The notes under the pieces were generated by a model. It did no database searches. It was not told the origin of the DNA and saw only the letters and a program-made list of their open reading frames with translations. From contig NZ_QUSX01000006.1 in the NCBI RefSeq assembly GCF_003933245.1, forward strand, positions 4,758 through 51,857: a DNA stretch of 47,100 nucleotides, written 5' to 3'. Both the position numbers and the translations under genes were made by a program. Origin of the DNA: Maribacter algicola (GTDB taxonomy: Bacteria; Bacteroidota; Bacteroidia; Flavobacteriales; Flavobacteriaceae). This document shows positions 26,604-34,555 of this stretch, piece by piece. Each line of letters starts with the position of its first letter. Position 1 is the first letter of the stretch.

Positions 26604-27968
26604 ATGATGCTTTTCCTTACTTCGGACTTTACCTATTTTTTGGGTCGGTTTCATCCTGTACTGGTGCACTTGCCCATTGGATTTCTTTTGCTGGCCATTT
26701 TAATGGAATGGTATCAACGACTCAAAGGAAGGAATCTTGGTCATTTAATTGGATATGCTTGGTTATTGGGAAGCTTTGGAGGTTTGGTGTCCATCATCTC
26801 TGGATGGTGGTTGAGCGATAGCGGTTTATATCTGGAAAGCGATTTGTTTTTCCATCGATGGTTGGGAGTTTCCCTGGTTGTACTCGCATTTATAGGATGG
26901 TGGCTTAAAAAAAACTGGGAACGTTATTCGGTTGGTATTCAAACCACTATAAACACACTTGTCCTTTTGTTGATTTTCATTGAAGGACACTTGGGGGGCA
27001 CCCTGACCCACGGTCCGGATTATCTTTTGGAATATGCTCCATCCTTCATTAAAAACAAGCTAGAGACAAAGGAAGAAATTAGTAAAACCGATTTCACCAA
27101 CCAGGATTCGATATTCGTTTATAAGGATTTAATTGAGCCAATATTTATGGAAAAGTGTTGGGCATGCCACAATTCCGTCGAAAAAAGGGGATTCTTGAAT
27201 ATGGAACACCCAGATTCACTGATTTTGGGTGGGGAAAACGGGCCGGTTCTGATTGCTGGAAATGCTTCTGAAAGTGAAGTTTTCAACAGGGTAACGCTAT
27301 CCCAAAAAAGTAAAAAATACATGCCTCCCGTGGGGGCACCTCTCACCTATTCGGAAATTCGATTAATTGATTGGTGGATTGCCAATGGTGCTGATTTTAA
27401 AATGAAAATTGAAGAAGGAGAAGCCTTGACTCCTATAAAATCAGTATTGGCAAAAACATATGGAATCAATACGACCCCAAAACCATGGTACGAATCGGTA
27501 AAGATCAATCGGGCGGATTCGGTACTGATAACCAAGCTCATTGATAAGGGATTTTCTGTAAAAAAGCTTGGGGAAGATAATAACCTGTTGGATATAAAAT
27601 ACAACGACCAAAGTCTGACCGAAGAAAAAATCAAGTCTCTAATTGATGTGGCCGATCATATTACTTGGCTCTCATTGGCAAAAAGTAATATTACCGATGA
27701 CCTACTCAACTATATTTCCCAATTCCCGAATCTCACAAGGCTGGAATTGGAAAGAACGCAACTTACCGATGCGGGAATAAAACAACTTTCAACCCTCCGG
27801 CATTTAGAAAGTATTAATCTATATGGATCTAATGTTTCAGAAAACTGTCTGCAAGACCTGTCCAAAATTCCAAGCCTAAAACGAGTATATCTGTGGCATA
27901 CATCCGTAGATAAGAACATAGCAAAGGAATTTATTTCGAGCAACCCCCAAATGGAAATAATTTTCTAA
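26604..27968 (+). CDS. DUF2231-like membrane / cytochrome c / leucine-rich-repeat fusion
   Basis: Protein of 454 residues combining three parts. Residues 1-135 hold about four hydrophobic helices with the DUF2231-like signature FHPVLVHLPIGF (16-27) and further membrane-near His (H84, H129, H136) that could ligate b haems. Residues 165-275 form a PSCyt1-like cytochrome with C185-x-x-C188-H189 and M240 (YMPP). Residues about 330-454 are leucine-rich repeats (LTRLELERTQLTDAGIKQL and similar). Likely the inner-membrane electron partner of the exported proteins encoded just upstream (inference). Last gene of the operon; either of two adjacent Met codons may be the start. Confidence 0.85.
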   Translation: MMLFLTSDFTYFLGRFHPVLVHLPIGFLLLAILMEWYQRLKGRNLGHLIGYAWLLGSFGGLVSIISGWWLSDSGLYLESDLFFHRWLGVSLVVLAFIGWWLKKNWERYSVGIQTTINTLVLLLIFIEGHLGGTLTHGPDYLLEYAPSFIKNKLETKEEISKTDFTNQDSIFVYKDLIEPIFMEKCWACHNSVEKRGFLNMEHPDSLILGGENGPVLIAGNASESEVFNRVTLSQKSKKYMPPVGAPLTYSEIRLIDWWIANGADFKMKIEEGEALTPIKSVLAKTYGINTTPKPWYESVKINRADSVLITKLIDKGFSVKKLGEDNNLLDIKYNDQSLTEEKIKSLIDVADHITWLSLAKSNITDDLLNYISQFPNLTRLELERTQLTDAGIKQLSTLRHLESINLYGSNVSENCLQDLSKIPSLKRVYLWHTSVDKNIAKEFISSNPQMEIIF

Positions 27969-28010
27969 AAAATCAGTAAGTAGAAACTATTATAAAATGA
28001 TTCATTCAAA

Positions 28011-28043
28011 AATAAAAAACCCGCACTAAAAAGTACGGGTTTT
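28011..28043. terminator. Bidirectional terminator between cytochrome operon and tRNA-Val(TAC)
   Basis: A 12-bp stem with one C-A mismatch (28016-28027 with 28032-28043) and an AAAA loop. T-rich on both sides, strongest for the minus-strand tRNA (TTTTTTATTTTT), but also usable for the plus-strand operon ending at 27968. Confidence 0.8.
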
Positions 28044-28052
28044 ATTAATCTG

Positions 28053-28127
28053 TGGGCCCTACTGGATTCGAACCAGTGACCCCCTGCTTGTAAGGCAGGT
28101 GCTCTGAACCAACTGAGCTAAGAGCCC
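28053..28127 (-). tRNA. tRNA-Val (anticodon TAC)
   Basis: 75-nt cloverleaf on the minus strand. Acceptor GGGCTCT pairs with AGGGCCC (one G-U), discriminator A; anticodon stem CCTGC/GCAGG with loop CTTACAA, giving anticodon TAC; T arm identical to that of the tRNA-Val(GAC) at 20597. CCA not encoded. Confidence 0.95.
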
Positions 28128-28185
28128 CAAAAGGAGTGCAAATATAGAATAGTTTTGTTTACTCCAAAAGAAAAAAATAAAAAAT

Positions 28186-29397
28186 TTAAAGAACTTCGGC
28201 AACCACAAAAGTACTGCCCCCTACAAAAATAAAATCTGATGTATTAGCTGCTTGTTTTGCAGCGTTATAAGCCTTTGGGACATCCTTAAAAACTTCACCT
28301 TTTAAATTATGTTCCTTGGCCATTTCCATTAAGATATCAGCAGGCAAACCTCGTGAAATATTTGGTTTGCAAAAGTAATAAATCGCATGGGTGGGAAACA
28401 TGGCAAGAATCGATTTTAAATCTTTTTCCTTTACAAAACCAAGAACTATATGCAAAGTATCATAGGCTTCATCCCCTAACTGCTCCATTACCAATTTCAA
28501 GCCCTCTTTGTTATGTGCCGTATCGCATATGATATTTGGCGCTTGTCCCAATTGTTGCCAGCGACCCATCAGGCCCGTATTTTCGATAACCTTGTGTAAT
28601 CCTTTCGCAATATGTTCCTTATGAACGTTAAAATTTGGCAACGCCGCAATGACCGCCAAAACACCTTTGATGTTCTTAGTTTGATATTTTCCTTTTAAAG
28701 ATGTCTTGTACGTTTCGGAAATTTCTTGGTCCGCAAATATCAATTTGGCATTTTTTTCTTTGGCTACGCCTACAAATACCGGAGCGGTCTCATCTTGATA
28801 CTCACTAACGACCACAGGAACATTTGCCTTGATGATTCCTGCTTTCTCAAAAGCGATTTTAGGAAGGGTATCCCCCAGCATATCCATATGGTCAAAGCCG
28901 ATATTCGTTATCAAGGAAATTTCCGGTGTGATGATATTCGTAGAGTCCAATCTTCCTCCCAGTCCTACTTCAACCACGGCAATATCCACATGTTGCTGGG
29001 AAAAATACCTAAAGGCCATCCCTACGGTCATCTCAAAGAAAGATAAATGACGGTTATCAAAAAAGTCCCTGTTGTCGGAAATAAATTTTTTTACGAAGGC
29101 TTTGGTCACCGGTTTTCCATTGATCCTAATACGTTCCCTGAAGTCCTTAAGATGGGGCGAAGTATAAAGACCTACCTTATAACCTGCTTCCTGAAGTATG
29201 GATGCCAGCATATGGCTACTGGACCCTTTGCCATTAGTTCCAGCTACATGGATACTCTTAAAATTCCTGTGTGGATTTCCCAGAAATTCTGAAAATTCGA
29301 GAATACCATCCAATTTATTGTTAAATGCAATCTTACCTTTTTGCTGATACATTGGAAGTTGATCGAACATCCAATCCAAGGTTTCCTGATAGGTCAC
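28186..29397 (-). CDS. folC: Folylpolyglutamate synthase / dihydrofolate synthase
   Basis: Adds glutamate to folates (and to dihydropteroate) in the cytoplasm. 403 residues; P-loop AGTNGKGSS (residues 52-60) and the SPHL motif (about 79-82), then VVEVGLGGRLDSTN and the C-terminal Mur-ligase-type domain (CDTAHNKEGLKL). The start codon is GTG at 29397-29395 overlapping the tonB stop (GTGA); the next Met is nine residues in and would remove conserved sequence. Last gene of the nhaD-exbB-exbD-tonB-folC transcript. The tRNA-Val and a terminator lie downstream. Confidence 0.93.
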   Translation of the reverse strand: MTYQETLDWMFDQLPMYQQKGKIAFNNKLDGILEFSEFLGNPHRNFKSIHVAGTNGKGSSSHMLASILQEAGYKVGLYTSPHLKDFRERIRINGKPVTKAFVKKFISDNRDFFDNRHLSFFEMTVGMAFRYFSQQHVDIAVVEVGLGGRLDSTNIITPEISLITNIGFDHMDMLGDTLPKIAFEKAGIIKANVPVVVSEYQDETAPVFVGVAKEKNAKLIFADQEISETYKTSLKGKYQTKNIKGVLAVIAALPNFNVHKEHIAKGLHKVIENTGLMGRWQQLGQAPNIICDTAHNKEGLKLVMEQLGDEAYDTLHIVLGFVKEKDLKSILAMFPTHAIYYFCKPNISRGLPADILMEMAKEHNLKGEVFKDVPKAYNAAKQAANTSDFIFVGGSTFVVAEVL

Positions 29398-30326
29398 TCC
29401 CCTAATTTAAAGTTCACTACTACAAATCCGACTTGTTGACTTGGGGCATTGGAATCAAGGTTCCATTTGTGCATAAAGGCCGTTTTTCTGGCAGGTTCCA
29501 AAAGACACTTTGCTGTATTCGTTGTACCCTTCACACCTGGTTCTGCCCTAATTACATTTCCATTCTTATCAACCCAAATTTGCACTACCACTCGACCTGA
29601 CTCATTGCATTCTTGAGGTACTTTTCCCTTACTTACCAAAGACCTACCGTTTAAGCCGTACCCTCCTGTTCCGCTACCCGAACCTGGGCTACCATAGTAA
29701 CTAGTAGCATAAGGATCACCGTCTGGACTGCCTTTATCCCCTGCCCTGTTGTCATCGCCCTCACTTCCAGAAGCCGTTCCATCAGATTTATTAAGTCCAC
29801 CCATAAGCTCATCCAATTTTTTCTTTTTGGCTTCTTGCTCCTGTCTGGCTTGTTCCTCAGCTTCCCTCTTCTGTTGGGCTATCCGTTCAGCTTCGGCTTT
29901 TGCTTTTTGCTCTGCTTCCTGTGCTTTTCTTTTTTGCTCTGCTCCCGCGGCATCCGCCTTTCTCTTTGTTTCTTGGGCTTGCTTAATCCTGATGGATTCT
30001 TCATCCTCTTGAGTGAGAACCTTTTCAGAAGGGGCTTCCTTTACCTCTTGCTGAACCTTTTCAGGGACTTCTTCTACAGTTTCGGAAACTTCTTGCTTGG
30101 TAGGCTCCACCGGAGGCGTATCCAATTGCTCTGATCTTATACGTTCCTTGGGTTGAACCTGTCCACTGCCAAAATCCGTAGTACCAAAATTAACTGAAAT
30201 TCCATTTTCTATTGGAGGGTCCATATACGTTAGCCCAATGTAGAAAAGCACCAACAACAATATACTCAAAAGCAATGTTGTTAGTGTTAAGGATTTTTTC
30301 TTGTGTCTCGTGTCTAAAAATGCCAT
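29394..30326 (-). CDS. tonB: TonB/TolA-like energy transducer
   Basis: Protein of 310 residues: short cytoplasmic N-terminus, one transmembrane helix (about 15-35), a Pro/Glu/Val-rich periplasmic stretch (50-110), a long Lys/Ala/Glu/Gln coiled-coil (about 110-178) more like TolA, a Gly/Ser-rich spacer (180-235), and a TonB-type C-terminal domain (about 240-310, containing GRVVVQIWVDKNGNVIRAEP). It passes inner-membrane proton-motive energy from ExbB/ExbD to outer-membrane receptors or, if TolA-like, stabilises the envelope. The ATG overlaps the exbD stop by one base (TAATG) and the stop overlaps the folC start. Confidence 0.88.
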   Translation of the reverse strand: MAFLDTRHKKKSLTLTTLLLSILLLVLFYIGLTYMDPPIENGISVNFGTTDFGSGQVQPKERIRSEQLDTPPVEPTKQEVSETVEEVPEKVQQEVKEAPSEKVLTQEDEESIRIKQAQETKRKADAAGAEQKRKAQEAEQKAKAEAERIAQQKREAEEQARQEQEAKKKKLDELMGGLNKSDGTASGSEGDDNRAGDKGSPDGDPYATSYYGSPGSGSGTGGYGLNGRSLVSKGKVPQECNESGRVVVQIWVDKNGNVIRAEPGVKGTTNTAKCLLEPARKTAFMHKWNLDSNAPSQQVGFVVVNFKLGE

Positions 30327-30712
30327 TAGTTGGGCCGCACCGCCAAGATGACCTTGTAGTTATTCCTATTGGCGATATCCATTACGTTTACCGCCTCCTT
30401 TATGGCAACGCTCTCTTCCGCCCTCAGAATAATCGTAGGTTTTTCTTGGCCTTCCAGTGCCTTTTTTAATTCAATTTCAATGTACTCTCCGTTTATTCTC
30501 TGATTGTTCACAAAATACTGTAAGTTCTTATCAATACTTACGGATACATTTTGTGTATTTGTGGATTTTCCCTTTGCCTTTGGTAATAATAAATCCAGGG
30601 CATTAGGAGAATTGGCCGTTAGCATGAAAAATATCAACAACAGAAATACGATATCTGTCATTGACGACATGCTAAAGTCTGGACTAACTTTATTCCTTCC
30701 TTTTAATTTCAT
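30326..30712 (-). CDS. exbD: ExbD/TolR-family biopolymer transport protein
   Basis: 128 residues, one N-terminal transmembrane helix (about 18-33) carrying the conserved proton-path Asp D20 (SSMTDIVFLLLIFFML), followed by a periplasmic domain. Works with ExbB as the proton channel that powers TonB. Starts 9 bases after exbB; stop and tonB start overlap (TAATG). Confidence 0.93.
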   Translation of the reverse strand: MKLKGRNKVSPDFSMSSMTDIVFLLLIFFMLTANSPNALDLLLPKAKGKSTNTQNVSVSIDKNLQYFVNNQRINGEYIEIELKKALEGQEKPTIILRAEESVAIKEAVNVMDIANRNNYKVILAVRPN

Positions 30713-30721
30713 ATTGAAATA

Positions 30722-31432
30722 TTAAAGTGGTTCGTTCAATAAATCCAGAAACTCTACGGCATTTGCTTCCATTTTATGGACCACCTTATCCGTTCTGTTC
30801 ACCAAATGGTTGTAACCCATATAGGCGATAATACCCACGATCAAACCTGCAACGGTAGTCGTCATGGCAGTATATATTCCAGAGGCCAAAGAGCCCATTT
30901 CTGCCTGGCCTCCGCTACTTGCCATTTCATGGAATGCCAAAATCATACCGATCACGGTTCCCAAGAAACCAATCATTGGTGCGGCCCCGGCAACTGTGGC
31001 CAAAACACTTACATTTTTTTCCAGTTTATACACTTCCAGTGTACCAGCATTCTCAATGGCGGTATTGATATCATCCAAGGGTTTCCCAATGCGGGAAATT
31101 CCTTTTTCAGTCAATCTGGCCACTGGGGAATCCGTCTGGGCACATAGAATTTTGGCCGCTTCCAATTTTCCGGAAGTTACATGATCCCTAATTTGGTTCA
31201 TGAAATTCTTGTCAATCTTAGAAGCCGCATTTACTGCTAAAAGCCGCTCAAAATAAATGTAAAGGGCAACTCCCAACATCAAAAAGAGAACGGTAATAAT
31301 AATAACACTGCCCGTACCTCCATTAAAAACAAGATCCATGACAGAAAGTGTTTTTTCTTCAGATAGTATTTCACCAGTGGTTGGATCTTGAGGCAAATCT
31401 TGTGATAATAACATAGTATTCTTATAATTCAT
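30722..31432 (-). CDS. exbB: ExbB/TolQ/MotA-family proton channel
   Basis: 236 residues with the family's three transmembrane helices: about 40-60, then after a cytoplasmic stretch about 140-165 (VLATVAGAAPMIGFLGTVIGMILAF, read in two parts) and 185-210 (GIYTAMTTTVAGLIVGIIAY). The Gly/Thr-rich block around APMIGFLGTVIGM is the MotA/TolQ/ExbB signature. Forms the channel with ExbD. The start could be the ATG at 31432 or the one at 31414; neither has a ribosome-binding site. It follows nhaD by 34 bases on the same strand. Confidence 0.92.
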   Translation of the reverse strand: MNYKNTMLLSQDLPQDPTTGEILSEEKTLSVMDLVFNGGTGSVIIITVLFLMLGVALYIYFERLLAVNAASKIDKNFMNQIRDHVTSGKLEAAKILCAQTDSPVARLTEKGISRIGKPLDDINTAIENAGTLEVYKLEKNVSVLATVAGAAPMIGFLGTVIGMILAFHEMASSGGQAEMGSLASGIYTAMTTTVAGLIVGIIAYMGYNHLVNRTDKVVHKMEANAVEFLDLLNEPL

Positions 31433-31466
31433 AATTTGCCATTATAACGGTAATTTCCAGATTAAA

Positions 31467-32801
31467 TTATGCGTTGAGGATAAAATCCCTGATTAAAATA
31501 AAAGCGCCGGCGCCCGCTACAAATCCCAAGAAAGCCAACCATGTAATTTTCTTGAGATACCAGAAGAAATCTATTTTTTCCATTCCCATGGCCACAACAC
31601 CAGCTGCGGAACCAATAATCAGCATACTACCACCAGTTCCTGCAGAGTAGGCAATAAAATGCCATAGCGGGTTGTCCATAGTCTCACCAAACATACCCAT
31701 ACTGGCCGCCACCAAGGGAACGTTATCAATCACGGCCGACCCTACACCAAATAACATGACAACAATATCCGTATTGGGAATTGCCGCGTTTAAGCTTTCT
31801 GCATAATGGAACAAAAGTCCTAAGGACTCCAGTGCCGCCACGGCCAATAGAATTCCCAAGAAGAATAGAATACTTGGCAATTCTATTTTGGACAAAGAAT
31901 GATGCACAGGGCTATGGTGGCCTTCACTATCATGTCCCTCTCCGTCAACGGATGAAATACTGAATTTTTTATTACTATAAATTTCCGCAAACGTAGCTAC
32001 AAGAGCAAGTGATAACATCATACCTACATAGGGTGGTAAGTGCGTTACTGTCTTAAAGAAAGGAACAAAAATAATGGCACCTAGACCTAGATATAACATG
32101 GTGGATCCATATTTTGATTTGGGAACCTCCGTTTCAAAATCCCCATCAATTTTACCCTTGAAGGCCTTGTAAGTTCCCGCAATAAGAACTGGCACTACCA
32201 TACACACAATAGAAGGCACCAAAACATGTTCTATAAGCTGCGCAGCGGAAACCTTGTTGGCAATCCACAACATGGTCGTGGTTACATCCCCTATGGGAGA
32301 CCAAGCACCGCCTGCATTTGCGGCAATAATTATCATACCTGCAAACCAGAGCCTGGTATTACGATCGTTTACTACCTTTTGTAATATGGTAATCAACACA
32401 ATGGTGGCCGTTAGGTTGTCGATTATTGCGGATAGAATAAAGGCAAGAATGGAAAACAACCATAACAACTTTCTTTTGCTCCTCGTCCTTATGTATCCTT
32501 TAATGGTAGCAAAACCATCAAAATAATCTATTATCTCCACGATGGTCATAGCCCCTAACAGAAAGACCAAGATCTCAGCGGTCTTGCCCAAGTGATGGAG
32601 CAATATTTCATCCAAATGAGTTGGTTCCAATTCTCTTAATTCAGCATTTACCTCAAAAACGGGCATGTGGTTCAAGGCAATGAGAGCCCACAATATTGCC
32701 ATCATGGCCAATGCGGGAATCAGCTTATCGATTTTTAAATTATGCTCAAGGGTAATCGCGAGATATCCCGCTAAAAAAACAATAATAATAATGGTTTCCA
32801 T
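31467..32801 (-). CDS. nhaD: NhaD-type sodium:proton antiporter
   Basis: Inner-membrane Na+/H+ antiporter of 444 residues with about 12 hydrophobic segments. Family blocks include LSAIIDNLTATIVL (about 123-136), NAGGAWSPIGDVTTTMLW (162-179) and the C-terminal GVGSAVIDNVPLVAASMGM, in which charged Asp-Asn pairs within membranes are ion-site candidates. The length is typical. A loop at about 287-301 is rich in His (H290, H295, H296, H300, H301) and acidic residues. Sodium export fits a marine lifestyle. It is first in a likely operon with exbB-exbD-tonB-folC, so sodium balance and proton-driven transport may be co-expressed. Confidence 0.93.
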   Translation of the reverse strand: METIIIIVFLAGYLAITLEHNLKIDKLIPALAMMAILWALIALNHMPVFEVNAELRELEPTHLDEILLHHLGKTAEILVFLLGAMTIVEIIDYFDGFATIKGYIRTRSKRKLLWLFSILAFILSAIIDNLTATIVLITILQKVVNDRNTRLWFAGMIIIAANAGGAWSPIGDVTTTMLWIANKVSAAQLIEHVLVPSIVCMVVPVLIAGTYKAFKGKIDGDFETEVPKSKYGSTMLYLGLGAIIFVPFFKTVTHLPPYVGMMLSLALVATFAEIYSNKKFSISSVDGEGHDSEGHHSPVHHSLSKIELPSILFFLGILLAVAALESLGLLFHYAESLNAAIPNTDIVVMLFGVGSAVIDNVPLVAASMGMFGETMDNPLWHFIAYSAGTGGSMLIIGSAAGVVAMGMEKIDFFWYLKKITWLAFLGFVAGAGAFILIRDFILNA

Positions 32802-33097
32802 GCGCTGTTGGTTTTTAGTTTCCTCTTATGAAAGGTGTCAAATATAAGACTGAATTATAACTTTTGAAATTCCCTAAAGATATCCAAAATTGTCAATCCT
32901 ACCATATTTTCAAATAGAATATCATAAAGGAGATTGAAAGTCAAACTCTTACAGAATTATTTTTAACAAAATTGTTTTACTAAGCTGAAACATGTTGGTC
33001 CACATCATAAAATTGAACAACACAGATTCTCTTTATTACTAAGAAATTAATTGGTATAGACTTATATTTGTTGATATACCCTATTTAAAGATTAACG
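32802..33097. other. Divergent intergenic region nhaD / acyl-CoA dehydrogenase
   Basis: 296 AT-rich bases with no gene that I can support. TATATTTG at 33063-33070 (plus strand) matches the -7 consensus and lies 27 bases before the acyl-CoA dehydrogenase ATG, but the nearest TTG is only 9 bases upstream of it. No strong hairpin seen. Confidence 0.4.
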
Positions 33098-34237
33098 ATG
33101 GATTTTAAACTTACCGAAGAACAGGAACTGATTAAACAGGCCGCGCGCGATTTCGCACAAAATGAATTGCTTCCCGGAGTAATTGAAAGAGATGAGTTAC
33201 AGAAATTCCCAAAGGAGGAAGTTAAAAAGATGGGAGAATTAGGCTTTTTGGGCATGATGGTAGATCCAAAATATGGAGGAAGTGGTTTGGATACACTTTC
33301 GTACGTATTGGTAATGGAGGAATTATCAAAAATTGATGCGTCATCCTCGGTAATCGTTTCCGTAAATAATTCATTGGTCTGTTGGGGCCTTGAAACCTAT
33401 GGAACAGAAGCACAAAAGGAAAAATATTTGCCAAGGTTGGCTGCAGGTGAAATAATCGGTGCGTTTTGCCTCTCGGAACCAGAGGCGGGCAGCGATGCGA
33501 CTTCACAAAAAACAACAGCGATAGATCATGGCGACCATTATCTTTTGAACGGTACAAAAAACTGGATAACCAACGGCGGGACGGCCAACGTATATTTGGT
33601 AATCGCCCAAACAGACAAGGAAAAAAAACATAGGGGAATCAATGCACTGATTGTTGAGAAGGACATGGAAGGATTTGTAATCGGTCCAAAGGAAAATAAA
33701 CTGGGTATTAGGGGCAGTGATACACATTCATTAATCTTCAACGATGTAAAAGTACCTAAGGAAAATAGGATTGGCGTAGACGGATTTGGTTTCAAGTTTG
33801 CCATGAAAACCTTGGCTGGAGGAAGAATAGGAATTGCCGCACAAGCTTTGGGAATTGCAGCTGGAGCTTACGAGCTTGCGCTCAAATACTCGAAGGAAAG
33901 AAAGGCCTTTGGAACTGAAATCAGCAATCACCAGGCCATTGCCTTCAAGCTGGCAGATATGCACACCCAGATACAAGCGGCCAGACTTCTCGTATATCAG
34001 GCCGCGAAGGATAAAGATAACGGTGAAAATTATGATCTCTCCGGAGCCATGGCCAAATTGTATGCCTCACAGGTAGCCATGGAAACTACGATTGAAGCGG
34101 TCCAGATACATGGCGGCAATGGATTTGTAAAAGATTATCATGTGGAGCGACTGATGCGTGATGCTAAAATTACCCAGATTTACGAAGGTACCTCCGAGAT
34201 ACAAAAAATCGTTATTTCACGATCGATTTTAAACTAA
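33098..34237 (+). CDS. Acyl-CoA dehydrogenase (short-chain type)
   Basis: FAD-dependent dehydrogenase of 379 residues, forms the 2,3-double bond of acyl-CoA in beta-oxidation or branched-chain amino-acid breakdown. Motifs: FCLSEPEAGSDA (FAD/substrate contact), YLLNGTKNWITNGG, GIAAQALGIAAGAYELA, ERKAFG, and the C-terminal QIHGGNGFVKDYHVERLMRD and IYEGTSEIQ block, in which E363 is the expected catalytic base as in short- and medium-chain enzymes. Substrate chain length cannot be fixed from sequence, but length and C-terminal Glu position fit the butyryl/short-chain group. Monocistronic as far as visible. Confidence 0.93.
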   Translation: MDFKLTEEQELIKQAARDFAQNELLPGVIERDELQKFPKEEVKKMGELGFLGMMVDPKYGGSGLDTLSYVLVMEELSKIDASSSVIVSVNNSLVCWGLETYGTEAQKEKYLPRLAAGEIIGAFCLSEPEAGSDATSQKTTAIDHGDHYLLNGTKNWITNGGTANVYLVIAQTDKEKKHRGINALIVEKDMEGFVIGPKENKLGIRGSDTHSLIFNDVKVPKENRIGVDGFGFKFAMKTLAGGRIGIAAQALGIAAGAYELALKYSKERKAFGTEISNHQAIAFKLADMHTQIQAARLLVYQAAKDKDNGENYDLSGAMAKLYASQVAMETTIEAVQIHGGNGFVKDYHVERLMRDAKITQIYEGTSEIQKIVISRSILN

Positions 34238-34506
34238 TCCTTTTCAAGGGCAAATTAACCCTAGATTATTTAGGGTCTAAATTTGAAAAACGATAGCTTT
34301 CAGTTGTTACCCATAACATACGCTGGGGTTAAATTGTTATATACCACCTTTTATACAGGACTACCCCCTAAATAGTCATTGGGTTTACTCAATATTACCC
34401 TACATTTATCAATATGACAATTTCAACCATTCAAAAATTATAATTTAAAGATATTTTAACCTTTATTTAAAAACGTTAAATATTTTATTTGATTGGCCCG
34501 TAATCG
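34238..34506. other. Intergenic region before gltB
   Basis: AT-rich spacer with no supported gene. It contains one weak inverted repeat (ACCCTA at 34258-34263 with TAGGGT at 34271-34276, 7-base loop) just after the acyl-CoA dehydrogenase gene, without a T-run, so only a poor terminator candidate. The gltB promoter is at its right end. Confidence 0.4.
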
Positions 34507-34538
34507 TTGATTATAATTTAAATAAAATGATATTTTTG
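34507..34538 (+). promoter_or_regulatory. Promoter of gltB-gltD
   Basis: TTG (34507-34509), 21 bases, then TATTTTTG (34531-34538): both Bacteroidota elements match fully. Transcription would start around 34545, leaving a leader of roughly 10 bases before the ATG at 34556. Confidence 0.6.
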
Positions 34539-34555
34539 AAGAAATACGATAAATT

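Noticed and set aside
20604..28081. The 22-base repeats as phage or island attachment sites
   Set aside because: They coincide with the conserved T arm and adjacent bases of two valine tRNAs, and no integrase is present; kept only as a low-weight finding.
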